Made by a program: the position numbers and the translations under genes
DNA from: CAZJHD01 sp964545855
Lineage (GTDB): Bacteria > Planctomycetota > UBA1135 > JACQFD01
Assembly (NCBI GenBank): GCA_964545855.1
Contig: CAZJHD010000008.1
Span: 1 to 64,000 of the forward strand
DNA: 64,000 nucleotides
Reading direction: 5' to 3'
Notes under the pieces: generated by a model
Seen by the model: only the letters and a program-made list of their open reading frames with translations
What the model was told of the DNA's origin: nothing
Database searches by the model: none
Part shown: in pieces, positions 46,823 through 56,247 of the stretch
Layout of the letters: every line of letters starts with the position of its first letter
Numbering within the stretch: the stretch's first letter is position 1

Positions 46823-48370
46823 GTGACCATCGCGATCCCCGTCGGCGAACGCCCTCTCCGCCTCCAAGACCTCGAGCTCGTGGCACGCGCCGAGGCTCCG
46901 GACTCCGCGCCGCGGATCGTCGTGCCGCCCCGCGCCCGGAATCGGATCCTCCGCTCCCGCAAGATCGTGGAGCAGAAGCTCGAAGCGGGGGAGACGGTGT
47001 ACGGCGTGACGACGGGCTTCGGTCGGCTCGCGCGCGTCCGCGTCGCGACCTCCGACCTGCGCACGCTGCAGCGCAATCTCCTCCTCTCCCACGCCTGCGG
47101 CGTCGGGCCCGTGCTCTCGGTCGGCGAGACGCGCGCCGCGCTCCTCCTGCGGATCCATGCGCTCGCGCAGGGCACGAGCGGCGTGCGGCTGGAGCTGATC
47201 GAGGCCCTCGTCGCTCTCTTCAACGAGGGGATCACCCCCGTCGTGCCGGAGCAGGGGAGCGTCGGCGCCTCCGGCGACCTCGCGCCGCTCGCGCACCTCG
47301 CGCTCACGGTGATCGGGGAGGGAGAGGCGATCTTCCGCGGCAAGCGCATGGCGTCGGCGAAGGCGCTCCAAGCGGCGGGCTGCAAGCCGATGGAGCTGCA
47401 CGCGAAGGAGGGTCTCGCCCTCATCAACGGCACGCCGATCATGACCGCCATCGGAGGGCTCGCCGCCGCGCGCGCTCTGCGGATCTCGAAGTCGGCGGAC
47501 GCCATCGCGTCGCTCTCGCTGGAGGCGCTGAAGGGGAGCGCCGTTCCCTTCGACGAGCGCGTGGCGCTCGCGCGGCCCCACCCGGGACACGCGAAGGCGG
47601 CCGCCAACGTGCGGCGATGCCTGCGCGCCTCGCAGGTGCTCCGCTCCCACAAGGACTGCGACAAGGTCCAGGATCCCTACTGCCTGCGCTGCATCCCGCA
47701 GGTGCACGGCGCGGCGAAGGACATGCTCGCCTTCGTCGCGGGAGTCCTCGAGTGCGAGCTCAGCGCCGTCACCGACAACCCGCTCGTCTTCGACAACGGG
47801 GACGTGGTCTCCCAGGGGAACTTCCACGGCCAGCCCGTGTCGACGGCGCTGGACGCCCTCGCCATCGGCGTTGCCACCTGGGGGACGATCAGCGAGCGCC
47901 GGATCGAGCAGATGGTGAACCCGACGCTCTCGGGCCTGCCGGCGTTCCTCGTCGAGGCGAGCGGCCTCAACTCGGGGCTCATGATCCCCCAGGTCGTCGC
48001 CGCCTCTCTCGTGAACGAGAACAAGGTCCACGCGCATCCGGCGAGCGTCGACACGATCCCGACGTCGGCGAACCAGGAGGACCACGTCTCCATGGGCGTG
48101 ACGGCGGCGCGCAAGGCGCGCACCGTCGTCACGAACGTCGAGTGGATCCTCGCCATCGAGGCGCTCTCGGCAGCGCAGGGGCGCGAGTTCTTCCTCGAGA
48201 AGAAGGCTGGCAAGGGCGCCGAGGCCGTCTACCGCGCGATCCGCACGCGCATCGCGCCGCTCGATCGCGACCGCTATCTCCAGCCCGATCTGGAGTCTGC
48301 GCGCGAACTCCTCGCGTCGGGCGCGATCCTCGAGAGCGTGGAGAACGCCGTGGGAGCCCTCGAGGCCTGA
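46823..48370 (+). CDS. hutH: Histidine ammonia-lyase
   Basis: The enzyme removes ammonia from L-histidine to give urocanate, the first step of histidine degradation, in the cytosol. The 515-residue length is normal. The ASG triad that forms the MIO cofactor is A149-S150-G151 in GSVGASGDLAPLAH. Y60 (VYGVTTGFG) is the conserved catalytic Tyr. The substrate-selecting His is present (LLSHACG, H90), and SANQEDHVSMG is the family's C-terminal signature; both favour His over Phe or Tyr as substrate. The GTG at 46823 is the start. The other hut genes (hutU, hutI, hutG) are not in the window. Confidence 0.93.
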   Translation: MTIAIPVGERPLRLQDLELVARAEAPDSAPRIVVPPRARNRILRSRKIVEQKLEAGETVYGVTTGFGRLARVRVATSDLRTLQRNLLLSHACGVGPVLSVGETRAALLLRIHALAQGTSGVRLELIEALVALFNEGITPVVPEQGSVGASGDLAPLAHLALTVIGEGEAIFRGKRMASAKALQAAGCKPMELHAKEGLALINGTPIMTAIGGLAAARALRISKSADAIASLSLEALKGSAVPFDERVALARPHPGHAKAAANVRRCLRASQVLRSHKDCDKVQDPYCLRCIPQVHGAAKDMLAFVAGVLECELSAVTDNPLVFDNGDVVSQGNFHGQPVSTALDALAIGVATWGTISERRIEQMVNPTLSGLPAFLVEASGLNSGLMIPQVVAASLVNENKVHAHPASVDTIPTSANQEDHVSMGVTAARKARTVVTNVEWILAIEALSAAQGREFFLEKKAGKGAEAVYRAIRTRIAPLDRDRYLQPDLESARELLASGAILESVENAVGALEA

Positions 48371-48558
48371 AGGCGTCCGTCGGCGGCGAGCGGCGGCGGC
48401 TTCGTCGCTCACTCTCGATCGGCTTCGGGTCAGCGGCGGCGGTTCCTCCACGACCTCTCCGCTCAAGGGGGCGGGCGCCGTCGTCCGATCCTGCAGGCAC
48501 CCCTCGACCGGGCGCGGAGTGAGAGCCTCCGCCGATCGCGGATCGAGGGCGGAGAGTC

Positions 48559-49029
48559 TTGCAGCCAGCCACCTCCCCCCAGGCCGCATCCGACGGAGTC
48601 CGGCGATCGAGCTCGCGATGGGGCGCGCCCCCGAGCTCCGATTTGATCGTCGTCCATTCCGATCCCGGGTTCCGCCGCGCGGTGCGCGACCTCGCGGCCC
48701 GGCGCGGGCTCCGTTGCTGCGAGACCGACTCGCCCGTGACGGGCGTGCTGCTCGCCCGCGAGTCGAATCCCGGCGCGATGATCCTCGACCTCGAGATCCC
48801 CGGCATGGACGGGCTGCTCGCGCTCACGCTGCTGCGGGAGCAGGCGGGCGACGCGCTCCGCCTCGGCGTCGTCGTCGCAGGCGTGGACGGTCGGGCCGAG
48901 CTCGCCCGCGAGGCCGGTGCGGACGCGGTCTTCTCCGGCGTCCCCGACGCCCGCGAGATCGATCTCCTCCTCGAAACGCGCGCTTCGGAGCGGCGGCGCG
49001 GCCGATCCACCGTCGGGAGCCTGCCGTGA
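48559..49029 (+). CDS. Degenerate response-regulator receiver domain
   Basis: A 156-residue single-domain protein. The acceptor region MILDLEIPGMDG keeps D77, but the acidic Mg-binding pair at strand 1 is replaced (LIVVHSDPG, H33-S34), the switch Thr/Ser is Ala107 (VVVAGVD), and the conserved Lys of KP is absent (VFSGVPD). It is therefore a pseudo-receiver that probably does not undergo normal phosphorylation. No output domain and no histidine kinase are nearby. The TTG at 48559 follows GGAGAGTC, which supplies the ribosome-binding site. Its stop overlaps the GTG of the radical SAM/SPASM gene, so the two are translationally coupled and likely partners. Confidence 0.75.
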   Translation: MQPATSPQAASDGVRRSSSRWGAPPSSDLIVVHSDPGFRRAVRDLAARRGLRCCETDSPVTGVLLARESNPGAMILDLEIPGMDGLLALTLLREQAGDALRLGVVVAGVDGRAELAREAGADAVFSGVPDAREIDLLLETRASERRRGRSTVGSLP

Positions 49030-50513
49030 CGGCCGCCACGCGGCACGGGGACGCCGAGACTATTTCGATACCGGCCTCCGGGGGGGCCCTACGGAGCCCC
49101 GTGCCCCCGCCCCCCGTCGAGCTCCATCCCGTCCGCCCGCCCCACGAAGCGTGGGGCTTCGAGACGGTCCGCTACCCGGTGCGGCTCGCGAATCGAGGGC
49201 TCCTCGCGCTCGCCCGCCCGGAGACGGCGGGGCGCTACGTCGGCACGGCCGACCTCTTCTCCGCCGACGGCCGGTTCGTCCGCCGTCTCTTCGAGACCGC
49301 CGTTCCGAAGCCGGTCCCCGTGGGCGGCTCCGAGGAATTCGACGCACACCTCGACGTGAAGGCCTTCGCCGGCGACTACTCCGTGCGCATGGGCTTCCAC
49401 GAGCGCGTGGGGGCAGGCCGCGACGCGCGGCTCGTGCCGCTCGCGGCCGACACGGAGGACGCGCCGATGCGCGTCCGCAACACGATCTTCGACGCGTTCA
49501 TCGAGCTCGTGAACGCCTGCAACTTCCGCTGCACCTTCTGCCCGCAGGGGGATCTGAAGCGCAAGCAGCGGCCCATGGACTTCGACCTCGCGAAGAAGGT
49601 CGTGCGCGACCTCGCCGAGATGGGGCACCACTACCCCATCCGCGTCCACCTGATGGGGGAGCCGCTCCTCTATCCGAAGTTCTTCGACTTCGTCGACTAC
49701 GCGCACGCGCAGGGGCAGCGCATCCTGCTGGCGACGAACGGCTCGCGGTTCCAGCGCGAGCGGATCGAGGGGATCCTCCGATCGCGTCTCGACGAGATGG
49801 TGATCTCGCTCAACACGCCGGAGCGCGAGGCCTACGACGCGCAGCGCGGCACGGCCGTGCCCTTCGACGAGTACCAGGCCGGCATCGAGGCGATGGTCAC
49901 CGAGATCGTGCGGCGCGGCGCCCCGCCGGCGACGCGCGTGAACGTGCTCTACGACCTCGCGAAGGCCGCCGATCCGGTGGAGCTCGCGCGCATCCGCGGC
50001 ATCGTCGCCCACTGGGCTGGAGTCGTGCGCCGCGCTGGTGGGCGTGTCGCCTCCGGGATCGAGGAGAGCGTGCGGCTCGACCCGACGGGGACGACCCTCC
50101 TCGCGCTCTGCGAGGGGCTCGAGCTGCAGTGGACGCCCTACCACGCCTGGGGCAACGACGGCGCCAAGGAGAACGGGATCTCCGGGCACGTGCCGCCTTC
50201 GCCCGTGGCGCAGCGCCGCGACCGATTCTGCTCGTTCCCCTGGCGCCAGCTCGCCGTCCTCGTCGACGGCCGCACGACCGCCTGCTGCGTCGACCACGAA
50301 GGCGAGATCTCCCTCGGCGACGCGCGCACGCTCTCGATCGAGGAGATCTGGAACGGGCCCGAGCTGAACCGCATCCGCGAGGGCTTCCTGCGGTCGCGTG
50401 CGTTCCATCCGAAGTGCGCGACCTGCACGGTGCAGCACGCGAAGGCCGACTTCTTCCCCGCGCTGCAGACGCCGCTCGAGTCGGTGGCCGCGGCACTGCC
50501 GGCGCTGGTGTAG
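49026..50513 (+). CDS. Radical SAM/SPASM protein with N-terminal beta-sandwich
   Basis: A 495-residue protein. Residues about 30-130 look like a beta-sandwich, possibly carbohydrate-binding (RYVGTADLFSADGRFVRR, VKAFAGDYSVRMGFHE). The radical SAM motif is C165, C169 and C172 (NACNFRCTFCPQGDLKRK). The end holds a SPASM-type auxiliary cluster (CSFPWRQLAVLVDG, TTACCVDHEGEISLGD, FHPKCATC). SPASM enzymes modify peptides, proteins or sugars. Frequent relatives sit in polysaccharide or O-antigen clusters, which would fit a sugar-binding sandwich, but no such cluster surrounds it. The start is the GTG at 49026, overlapping the pseudo-receiver stop by four bases. Confidence 0.86.
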   Translation: MTAATRHGDAETISIPASGGALRSPVPPPPVELHPVRPPHEAWGFETVRYPVRLANRGLLALARPETAGRYVGTADLFSADGRFVRRLFETAVPKPVPVGGSEEFDAHLDVKAFAGDYSVRMGFHERVGAGRDARLVPLAADTEDAPMRVRNTIFDAFIELVNACNFRCTFCPQGDLKRKQRPMDFDLAKKVVRDLAEMGHHYPIRVHLMGEPLLYPKFFDFVDYAHAQGQRILLATNGSRFQRERIEGILRSRLDEMVISLNTPEREAYDAQRGTAVPFDEYQAGIEAMVTEIVRRGAPPATRVNVLYDLAKAADPVELARIRGIVAHWAGVVRRAGGRVASGIEESVRLDPTGTTLLALCEGLELQWTPYHAWGNDGAKENGISGHVPPSPVAQRRDRFCSFPWRQLAVLVDGRTTACCVDHEGEISLGDARTLSIEEIWNGPELNRIREGFLRSRAFHPKCATCTVQHAKADFFPALQTPLESVAAALPALV

Positions 50514-50655
50514 TTGCGTCCGCGCCCGACGCGGGCGCGAGGTCCCGGGGCGCGATTCTTCGAATCGGAGGTGCAACGATTCCGCGCGTTCCCTGATCCT
50601 GGGGAACGACCCCGCGTCACGCGGGCGCCGGGTCTCCGAATCGCGGAGTCGCGCC

Positions 50656-53232
50656 ATGTCGCTCGCACACCCCCGGATCGCCGCTCTCTCGCTCGTCCTC
50701 GCCTCGGCGCCGGTGGCCGCCCAGGACGCCCCCGCGTCGCGCATCGCTCGCGCGACGCCCCTCCCCGGAACGCACGCGCGCTTCCTCGAGAACGGCGGGC
50801 GTTTCCCGGGCGAGGTGGTCGCCTCGCTCCAGGGACGCAACCTCGACGCCTTCTTCACGCGCGAGGGCGCCGTCCTCGCGCTGCGGCGCACGCAGGCCGA
50901 CGGCACCGTCGAGCGCCATGCGCTCCGGCTCGACCTCGTCGGCGCGTCGCCCGCGTCGGTGCCCGTTCTCGAGGCGGAGACCCCGACGCGCACCCATTGG
51001 TTCCAGGGCGCGCCCGACGCGTGGATCACCGACGTGCGGAGCTTCGACCAGCTCGTCACGCGCGACGTGTGGCCCGGGATCGATCTGCACCAGGACGCGC
51101 TCCCCGGCTCTCTGAAGACCACCTTCGTCGTGCACCCCGGCGCCGATCCCTCGCACATCGCCCTCGCTTGGCGCGGCGCCGACGCGGTGTGCCTCGCACC
51201 CTCGGGCGAGACGGTCGTCGCGACGCCGCTCGGCGACCTCGTCGACGCGGCGCCGATCGCATGGCAGGTGATCGACGGCACGCGCGTGCCCGTCGCCGTC
51301 CGCACGGCGATGCGCGGCGCTGGCGATCCCGTGCTCGGGCTCATTCTCGGCACCTACGACGCGAGCCTGCCACTCCTCGTCGATCCGGCCGTGGTGATCC
51401 AGTCGAGCTTCTTCGGCGGCTCCGGGAACGAGGAGATCTACGCGATGGCGACCGACGTGTTCGGGAACCTCTGGGCGACGGGCTGGACGACCTCGAGCCA
51501 GGCGACGTTCCCCACGGCCGTCGGACCGGATCTCACCTACAACGGCGGCGGCTCGCCATTCGGCGACGCGATCGTCGTGAAGTTCGATCCCACGGGCACC
51601 GTGCTCCTCTCCTGCGGCTACATCGGCGGACTCGACATCGAGTTCGGCAACGGCATCGCGACGGATTCGGCGGGGAACTGCTACGTCGTCGGCCACACGC
51701 AGTCGCGACCGGTCGACGGCTTCCCGGTCCTCGTGGGGCCTCATCTCCTCCACGACGGCGGCTTCGAGGGCTGGATCGCCAAGGTCACCGCCTCCGGCAG
51801 CGCCCTCGTCTACTGCGGCTACATCGGAGGCAACAACGTGGAGGACCGCTCCTTCGCGGTCGCCGTCGACGCCGCCGGCGCCGCCTACGTGGCGGGTCGC
51901 GCCGGCTCCGACTCAACGACGTTTCCTGCGTTCGTCGGTCCCGACGTCACGCACAACGGATCGACTGATGCATGCGTCGCGAAGATCCGTCCCGACGGGA
52001 CGGGCTTCGAGTACCTCGGCTACATCGGAGGCAGCGGCTTCGAGGATGCCGTCGCCATCGCCGTCGACGCCACCGGCCGCGCCTACGTGGCGGGCCTCAC
52101 GTCGTCCGACGAGACCACGTTCCCCGTCTCGGGCGCCTTCGACCTCACCTACGCCGGCGGCAGCGACGGATTCCTCGCGCGAGTGAAGGCCGATGGCACC
52201 GGACTCGACTGGTGCGGCTACCTCGGCGGCGTCAACTTCGACATGGTGACGCACTTCGCCTTCGGGTCCTCCGGCGAGATCGTCGCGGCGGGTCTCACGA
52301 GTTCGTCGCAGGCGACGTTCCCCGTCCTCGGTGGGCCGAGCCTCGTCTGGAACGGCTTCAACGATGCGATCGTCGCTCGCATCAGCGCCGACGGCAGCAC
52401 GCTCCTCTCCTCCGGGTACATCGGCGGCGCCGGAACCGACGTGGCGACGCGCGTCGCCGTCGACGGCGCCGGACGCATCCATCTCGCCGGCACGACGAAC
52501 TCCCCGCACACGGGCCTCTCGGCTTTCCCCGCGCTGAACGGACCCGACGGGACCCACAACGGCCTGAACGACGCGTTCCACGCGCTCGTGGATCCCACCG
52601 GCACGACGCTGCTCTCCTGTGGCTACATCGGCGGCAGCGCCAACGACCAAGGCCAAGCACTCACGCTCGACGCGAACGGCCGTCCGGTGATCGGCGGGCG
52701 CACGCACTCCACCGAGACGACCTTCCCCGTCCTCGGAGGATTCGACCCGACGTTCAATGGCGGAGCCGTCACGATCGTCGGCCCGAGCGACGCGTTCCTG
52801 ACGCGCCTCGACGTCGACTGCGTGCTCCCTGCTCCCTTCGGCACCGGCACGCCCGGCTGCTCCGGCCCGCAAACGCTCTCGACGAACACCTGCCCGATCA
52901 TCGGCACCACCGGATTCCAGATCCTCTGCTCCGCGGCGCCGCCGAGCTCCCTCGGGCTACTGATGATCACCGACGTCGCCGACGTGGCGGGCTCCGACCC
53001 CTTCGGCATCGGAGTGCTGCTGCACGTCGATCTGCTGACGAGCACCGAGGTGAACGCCCTCGACATCTTCAGTGACGCCGCCAGCGTCGGCGCGATCACG
53101 TTCACGGTGCCGAACAACCCCGCGATCGTCGGCAACACCTACTTCGCGCAGGCGCTCTGGGCCTGGACCACCTGCTCGCTGCCGCCCTTCGGCCTCAGCA
53201 CGTCGCGGGGGCTTTCGATGCTGGTGCAGTAG
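50656..53232 (+). CDS. Exported SBBP-like propeller protein with shared C-terminal module
   Basis: An 858-residue protein. The signal peptide is 1-23 (ending PVAAQD). The N-terminal domain (about 35-255) parallels that of the two large SBBP proteins (RFLENGGRFPGEV, LVDPAVVIQSSFFGGSG). About eight repeats follow (260-725), each with the pattern CGYIGGxxxE...GIATDSAGNCYVVGxTxS...FP. The C-terminal 130 residues are the Cys-containing module (PGCSGPQTLSTN, PPSSLGLL, GSDPFGIG, CSLPPFGLSTS) also found in the FG-GAP proteins A and B. The ATG at 50656 starts the signal peptide. It is followed within 12 bases by an inverted repeat. Probably surface-exposed; no catalytic residues are recognised. Confidence 0.86.
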   Translation: MSLAHPRIAALSLVLASAPVAAQDAPASRIARATPLPGTHARFLENGGRFPGEVVASLQGRNLDAFFTREGAVLALRRTQADGTVERHALRLDLVGASPASVPVLEAETPTRTHWFQGAPDAWITDVRSFDQLVTRDVWPGIDLHQDALPGSLKTTFVVHPGADPSHIALAWRGADAVCLAPSGETVVATPLGDLVDAAPIAWQVIDGTRVPVAVRTAMRGAGDPVLGLILGTYDASLPLLVDPAVVIQSSFFGGSGNEEIYAMATDVFGNLWATGWTTSSQATFPTAVGPDLTYNGGGSPFGDAIVVKFDPTGTVLLSCGYIGGLDIEFGNGIATDSAGNCYVVGHTQSRPVDGFPVLVGPHLLHDGGFEGWIAKVTASGSALVYCGYIGGNNVEDRSFAVAVDAAGAAYVAGRAGSDSTTFPAFVGPDVTHNGSTDACVAKIRPDGTGFEYLGYIGGSGFEDAVAIAVDATGRAYVAGLTSSDETTFPVSGAFDLTYAGGSDGFLARVKADGTGLDWCGYLGGVNFDMVTHFAFGSSGEIVAAGLTSSSQATFPVLGGPSLVWNGFNDAIVARISADGSTLLSSGYIGGAGTDVATRVAVDGAGRIHLAGTTNSPHTGLSAFPALNGPDGTHNGLNDAFHALVDPTGTTLLSCGYIGGSANDQGQALTLDANGRPVIGGRTHSTETTFPVLGGFDPTFNGGAVTIVGPSDAFLTRLDVDCVLPAPFGTGTPGCSGPQTLSTNTCPIIGTTGFQILCSAAPPSSLGLLMITDVADVAGSDPFGIGVLLHVDLLTSTEVNALDIFSDAASVGAITFTVPNNPAIVGNTYFAQALWAWTTCSLPPFGLSTSRGLSMLVQ

Positions 53233-53243
53233 GGGGAAGGACC

Positions 53244-53315
53244 GCGAAAGGGTGTCAGACACCTTTTCTCCGAGGCGCGCACGCTTGGGGGAGACTGTGC
53301 CTGACACCCTTTCGC
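53244..53315. repeat. Hairpin repeat with GTGTCAGACACC core (variant of the GTCAGAC family)
   Basis: A perfect 15-base inverted repeat, GCGAAAGGGTGTCAG at 53244-53258 and its complement at 53301-53315, with 42 bases between. The core GTGTCAGACACCTTTTCTC parallels GGGGTCAGACCCTTTTCTC of the copy at position 1. It lies between two co-directional genes and may terminate the upstream transcript. Confidence 0.8.
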
Positions 53316-53352
53316 TCTCGTGACGAGCCGTCTCGTCGCCGCCAAGGGGCGC

Positions 53353-55254
53353 ATGCGAAGTCTCCCGGCTCTCGTCATCGTGGCCCTGCTTCCGCTCGCA
53401 GGGCCGGCGCGTTCGCAAGTCGTCCCGCCGCGTCTCCTGCCGCGCACCGATCGCTCCGCCTCGGGCCTCGCCGAGCTTCGCGTCGAGCCGAGCAATCGAG
53501 CGGGCGCGGCGGATGCGCCGTACGAGCTGCGATCGAAGGGATCTCTCCTCTGGGAGGGCCCGCGGCCCTTCACGCTCTGGGAGTCGGTCGTGGCGAGCGA
53601 CGGCACCGTCGCCGGCTTCGGCTACACCGACGGCGCAGACGGCGCCGGGCACATGATCGGTGTCGTCGAGAGCGAGTTCTTCGTCGTGACGATCGCGCCC
53701 GATGGCTCCCTGCGCGCCGTGGAAAGGACTCCCAGAAAGCCGAGCCGGTCCATCCACGGGTCTCCGGAGCCGACGGGCGCGGGAGTCCTTCTCCACGAAG
53801 AGCTGCGCCGCTTCGTCGTACGGATTCGGGAGGCCGATCAGAGCGTGCTGACCGAGCACTGGTGGGTCTTCGACCTCGATTCCGGCTCGCGCGTGGCGAC
53901 CTTCGACCTCGAGAAGCACTTGGAGGACGCCGAAGCGACGCGCCGCGTTCTCTTCGCGGGGCCCGTCCACGGGACGCCCCTCGCGCTCGTCCACTGGTGG
54001 CGAACCCAGCACGGCGCGCGCGACGAGCCCTCGCAGCTCGGGGCCCGATTCGCGCTCGTCGACCTCGCCGGACACGTGCACTGGACCCTCGCGCTCCCGC
54101 ACGACCACGAGGTCCTGCGCGACGAGGATCCGGAGGACCGCAACCGAGGAGTGCTTCGCTGCGACGAGCCGCGGCGGTTCACTCTGCGCTTCGCGCGCGA
54201 CGCGCAGGCCGTCGAGTTCGAAGTGGAGTCCGACCGAGCGTCTCCTGCCGGGTGGACCGTCCGCGAGACGGCGCGCCGTCCCTACGACCCGAAGCGAGAC
54301 GGGCGCGGCGGCCGTCCGGAAGGACCCGCCGACGATCTCGCTGCGATCCCGACGCTCGAACTCCGGCGCCGGGAGCCGATCGTCCTCGGTGCGGGCGAGA
54401 CCGACGCCGAGGCGGAATGGCGAGACGACGCGAACCTCGGGGGGATCTTCTGCTTCCTGATCCTCGATGCGAAGGACCAGCTCCTCGCGCTCTCCTGGCG
54501 GACGAAGACCGTTCACGGATTCGACGTCTCCGGCAAGCGCCTCTGGACCCGCACGCCGAGCAAGGCGGACGTGGATCGCACGCACCCCCCGAGCACCTTC
54601 GCGGTCACTCCGGAAGGCGAGGTCGTCGTCGGCATGAGCGAGGTCGGCGGCGCCGGCCCGCCTCGAGTCCTGCGCTTCGGTCCGGATGGCGTGCGACGAG
54701 ATTCGGGTGGGCTCGAAGCGGATGCCGGCTTCGGGGAACTCGCGTGGCAACCGACCGTCGGGCGCCACTGGGTCATTGGGCTCCACACCGTGCTCCTGGT
54801 CGATCGCGAGGGGAGGGTCGCTCGCAGGATCGAGAGAGGCGCCTCGGGGAGCTTCTTCGACCGGCTGATCGCGCTCGGCGTGGCGCCGGACGGCTCGCTC
54901 GCCGTCTGCGAGGGGATGAGGAGCTCGGAGGGAAGCGGTCCGCGACGGAACGGGATCCACGTCCTCGCGCCCAACGGCGATCCGCTCCGGAGCCTTCCGC
55001 GTCCCGCCTGGCTCGACGACTACTCCTCGGGCGCCTCCGACGGCGCGCGGATCGCGGCGCTCGCGAGCGAAAGCAAGGAGCAATCGTCGATCGTCCTCCT
55101 CGACGCGACGACGGGCGCGCCGATCGGCAAGGTCGCGCTGCCGCCCGGGGATCGCGGCTGGACGCCGCTCTTCCCCTCGACGGCCCCCGAGCTCTGGGTC
55201 TTCGACGGCAGGATCACCGTCGAGCGGTACGTGCTGCCGGAGGAATGGCGCTGA
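53353..55254 (+). CDS. Exported propeller-like protein of unknown function
   Basis: A 633-residue protein. The signal peptide (about 1-22, ALVIVALLPLAGPARSQ) decides the ATG at 53353 over an upstream start. The body shows irregular four-strand units (VVASDGTVAGFGYTDG, VTIAPDGSLRAVERT, FAVTPEGEVVVGMSEVGG, ALGVAPDGSLAVCEG, IVLLDATTGAPIGKVALP), as in six- to eight-bladed NHL, PQQ or WD-like propellers. No family signature is strong enough to name it. Asp/Arg-rich stretches are frequent, and no Cys pairs or catalytic motif were recognised. It begins 37 bases after the hairpin repeat and converges on the CPBP protease. Confidence 0.75.
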   Translation: MRSLPALVIVALLPLAGPARSQVVPPRLLPRTDRSASGLAELRVEPSNRAGAADAPYELRSKGSLLWEGPRPFTLWESVVASDGTVAGFGYTDGADGAGHMIGVVESEFFVVTIAPDGSLRAVERTPRKPSRSIHGSPEPTGAGVLLHEELRRFVVRIREADQSVLTEHWWVFDLDSGSRVATFDLEKHLEDAEATRRVLFAGPVHGTPLALVHWWRTQHGARDEPSQLGARFALVDLAGHVHWTLALPHDHEVLRDEDPEDRNRGVLRCDEPRRFTLRFARDAQAVEFEVESDRASPAGWTVRETARRPYDPKRDGRGGRPEGPADDLAAIPTLELRRREPIVLGAGETDAEAEWRDDANLGGIFCFLILDAKDQLLALSWRTKTVHGFDVSGKRLWTRTPSKADVDRTHPPSTFAVTPEGEVVVGMSEVGGAGPPRVLRFGPDGVRRDSGGLEADAGFGELAWQPTVGRHWVIGLHTVLLVDREGRVARRIERGASGSFFDRLIALGVAPDGSLAVCEGMRSSEGSGPRRNGIHVLAPNGDPLRSLPRPAWLDDYSSGASDGARIAALASESKEQSSIVLLDATTGAPIGKVALPPGDRGWTPLFPSTAPELWVFDGRITVERYVLPEEWR

Positions 55255-55283
55255 GCGGCGCGCCGGCGCGGCGGACCTGCGCG

Positions 55284-56117
55284 TCACTCCTGCCCGCGCC
55301 GCCGAGCGAGACGCGTCGTGAGCGCGAAGCCGAGCACGCCGAGGCCGAGCGCGAGCGCCGCTTCGATCCAGAACGTCGCGGTGAAGCCCGCCGTGCGCAC
55401 CGACGCAGGGATCGGAGCCTCGAGGACGGAGTAGCGCAGGAAGAGAACGGCATCGATCGAGGCATGCACCGCGACCATCGGGTAGATGCTGCGCGCCGCG
55501 AGGGTGAGGTGCCCGTAGCCGCACGCCGCGACGAACATCGGAAGCGCCTGCTCCAGGAACCACTCCTGGTTCGCGTGGAGGAGCGTGAAGACGAGGGCCG
55601 AATACCCGACGGCGAGCACAGGGAAGCCCGCCTCCTCGATCGGCCTCTGCAGGTATCCGCGAACGCCCACCTCCTCGGCGACTCCCGCGACGAGCGCGAG
55701 GACCGCGAGCGCGCTGACGTGCGTCCACCAGGGGAGGACGACGCCGCGGGGAAGGATGCGTAGAGCGTCCGCGGGCAGGTCGCTCAGCCGCAGCGCGAGG
55801 GACATCGCGACGAGCGCGAAGAGCGCCCACGCCGTGGCGGCGCCGGCCGTGAGCATCCACAGCCTCCGCGGAACGGGCTCGGCGCGGCGCATGCGCGCGC
55901 ACCAGCCGGACGCCCGCCGCGGGAAGCCCCACCCTCCGGCGGCGCGCCAGAACGCCCACAGCAGCGGAAGCGCCACGAGGGGCGCCCAGGGAATCTCCGG
56001 CGCATGCCGCAGGTTCGCGCGGGCGAGAAGGCTGTAGCCGTGGACCCCGATGAGGGTGAGAGCCAGCCCCGAGGTCGTCCCGACGACGAGAGCTCGGAGA
56101 AGGGTCGAGATGCGCAT
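55284..56117 (-). CDS. CPBP-family intramembrane metalloprotease
   Basis: A 277-residue integral membrane protein with about seven helices. The catalytic motifs of the CPBP (CAAX protease and bacteriocin-processing) family are present: EExxxR as E148, E149 and R153 (AGVAEEVGVRGYL), His181 in LLHANQ, and His218 in VHASID. The family uses these residues to activate water, probably with metal, for cleavage within the membrane; roles include prenyl-protein processing and bacteriocin self-immunity. No bacteriocin-like gene is visible beside it. The ATG at 56117 starts just before the first helix. A 130-base gap separates it from the gene upstream on the same strand. Confidence 0.87.
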   Translation of the reverse strand: MRISTLLRALVVGTTSGLALTLIGVHGYSLLARANLRHAPEIPWAPLVALPLLWAFWRAAGGWGFPRRASGWCARMRRAEPVPRRLWMLTAGAATAWALFALVAMSLALRLSDLPADALRILPRGVVLPWWTHVSALAVLALVAGVAEEVGVRGYLQRPIEEAGFPVLAVGYSALVFTLLHANQEWFLEQALPMFVAACGYGHLTLAARSIYPMVAVHASIDAVLFLRYSVLEAPIPASVRTAGFTATFWIEAALALGLGVLGFALTTRLARRRGQE

Positions 56118-56247
56118 GCAAGCGTCGGTCGGCCCGGCCGCGCGGGAGAGTACCCCGTCTGCCGGTCTCCCCGCTGCAGACGCCGCCCGCCGCGACGAAC
56201 GGAAGCGAGCCTCGCACCGACTCTCCTGCGGCCGGCCCGCCGCGCGA

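Noticed and set aside
48559..49029. Calling the receiver a functional two-component regulator
   Set aside because: Metal-binding acids, switch residue and Lys are absent, and no kinase or output domain is nearby.
55284..56117. CPBP protease as part of a bacteriocin cluster
   Set aside because: No leader-peptide gene or bacteriocin modification gene is visible; the ABC exporter is on the other strand and not adjacent.
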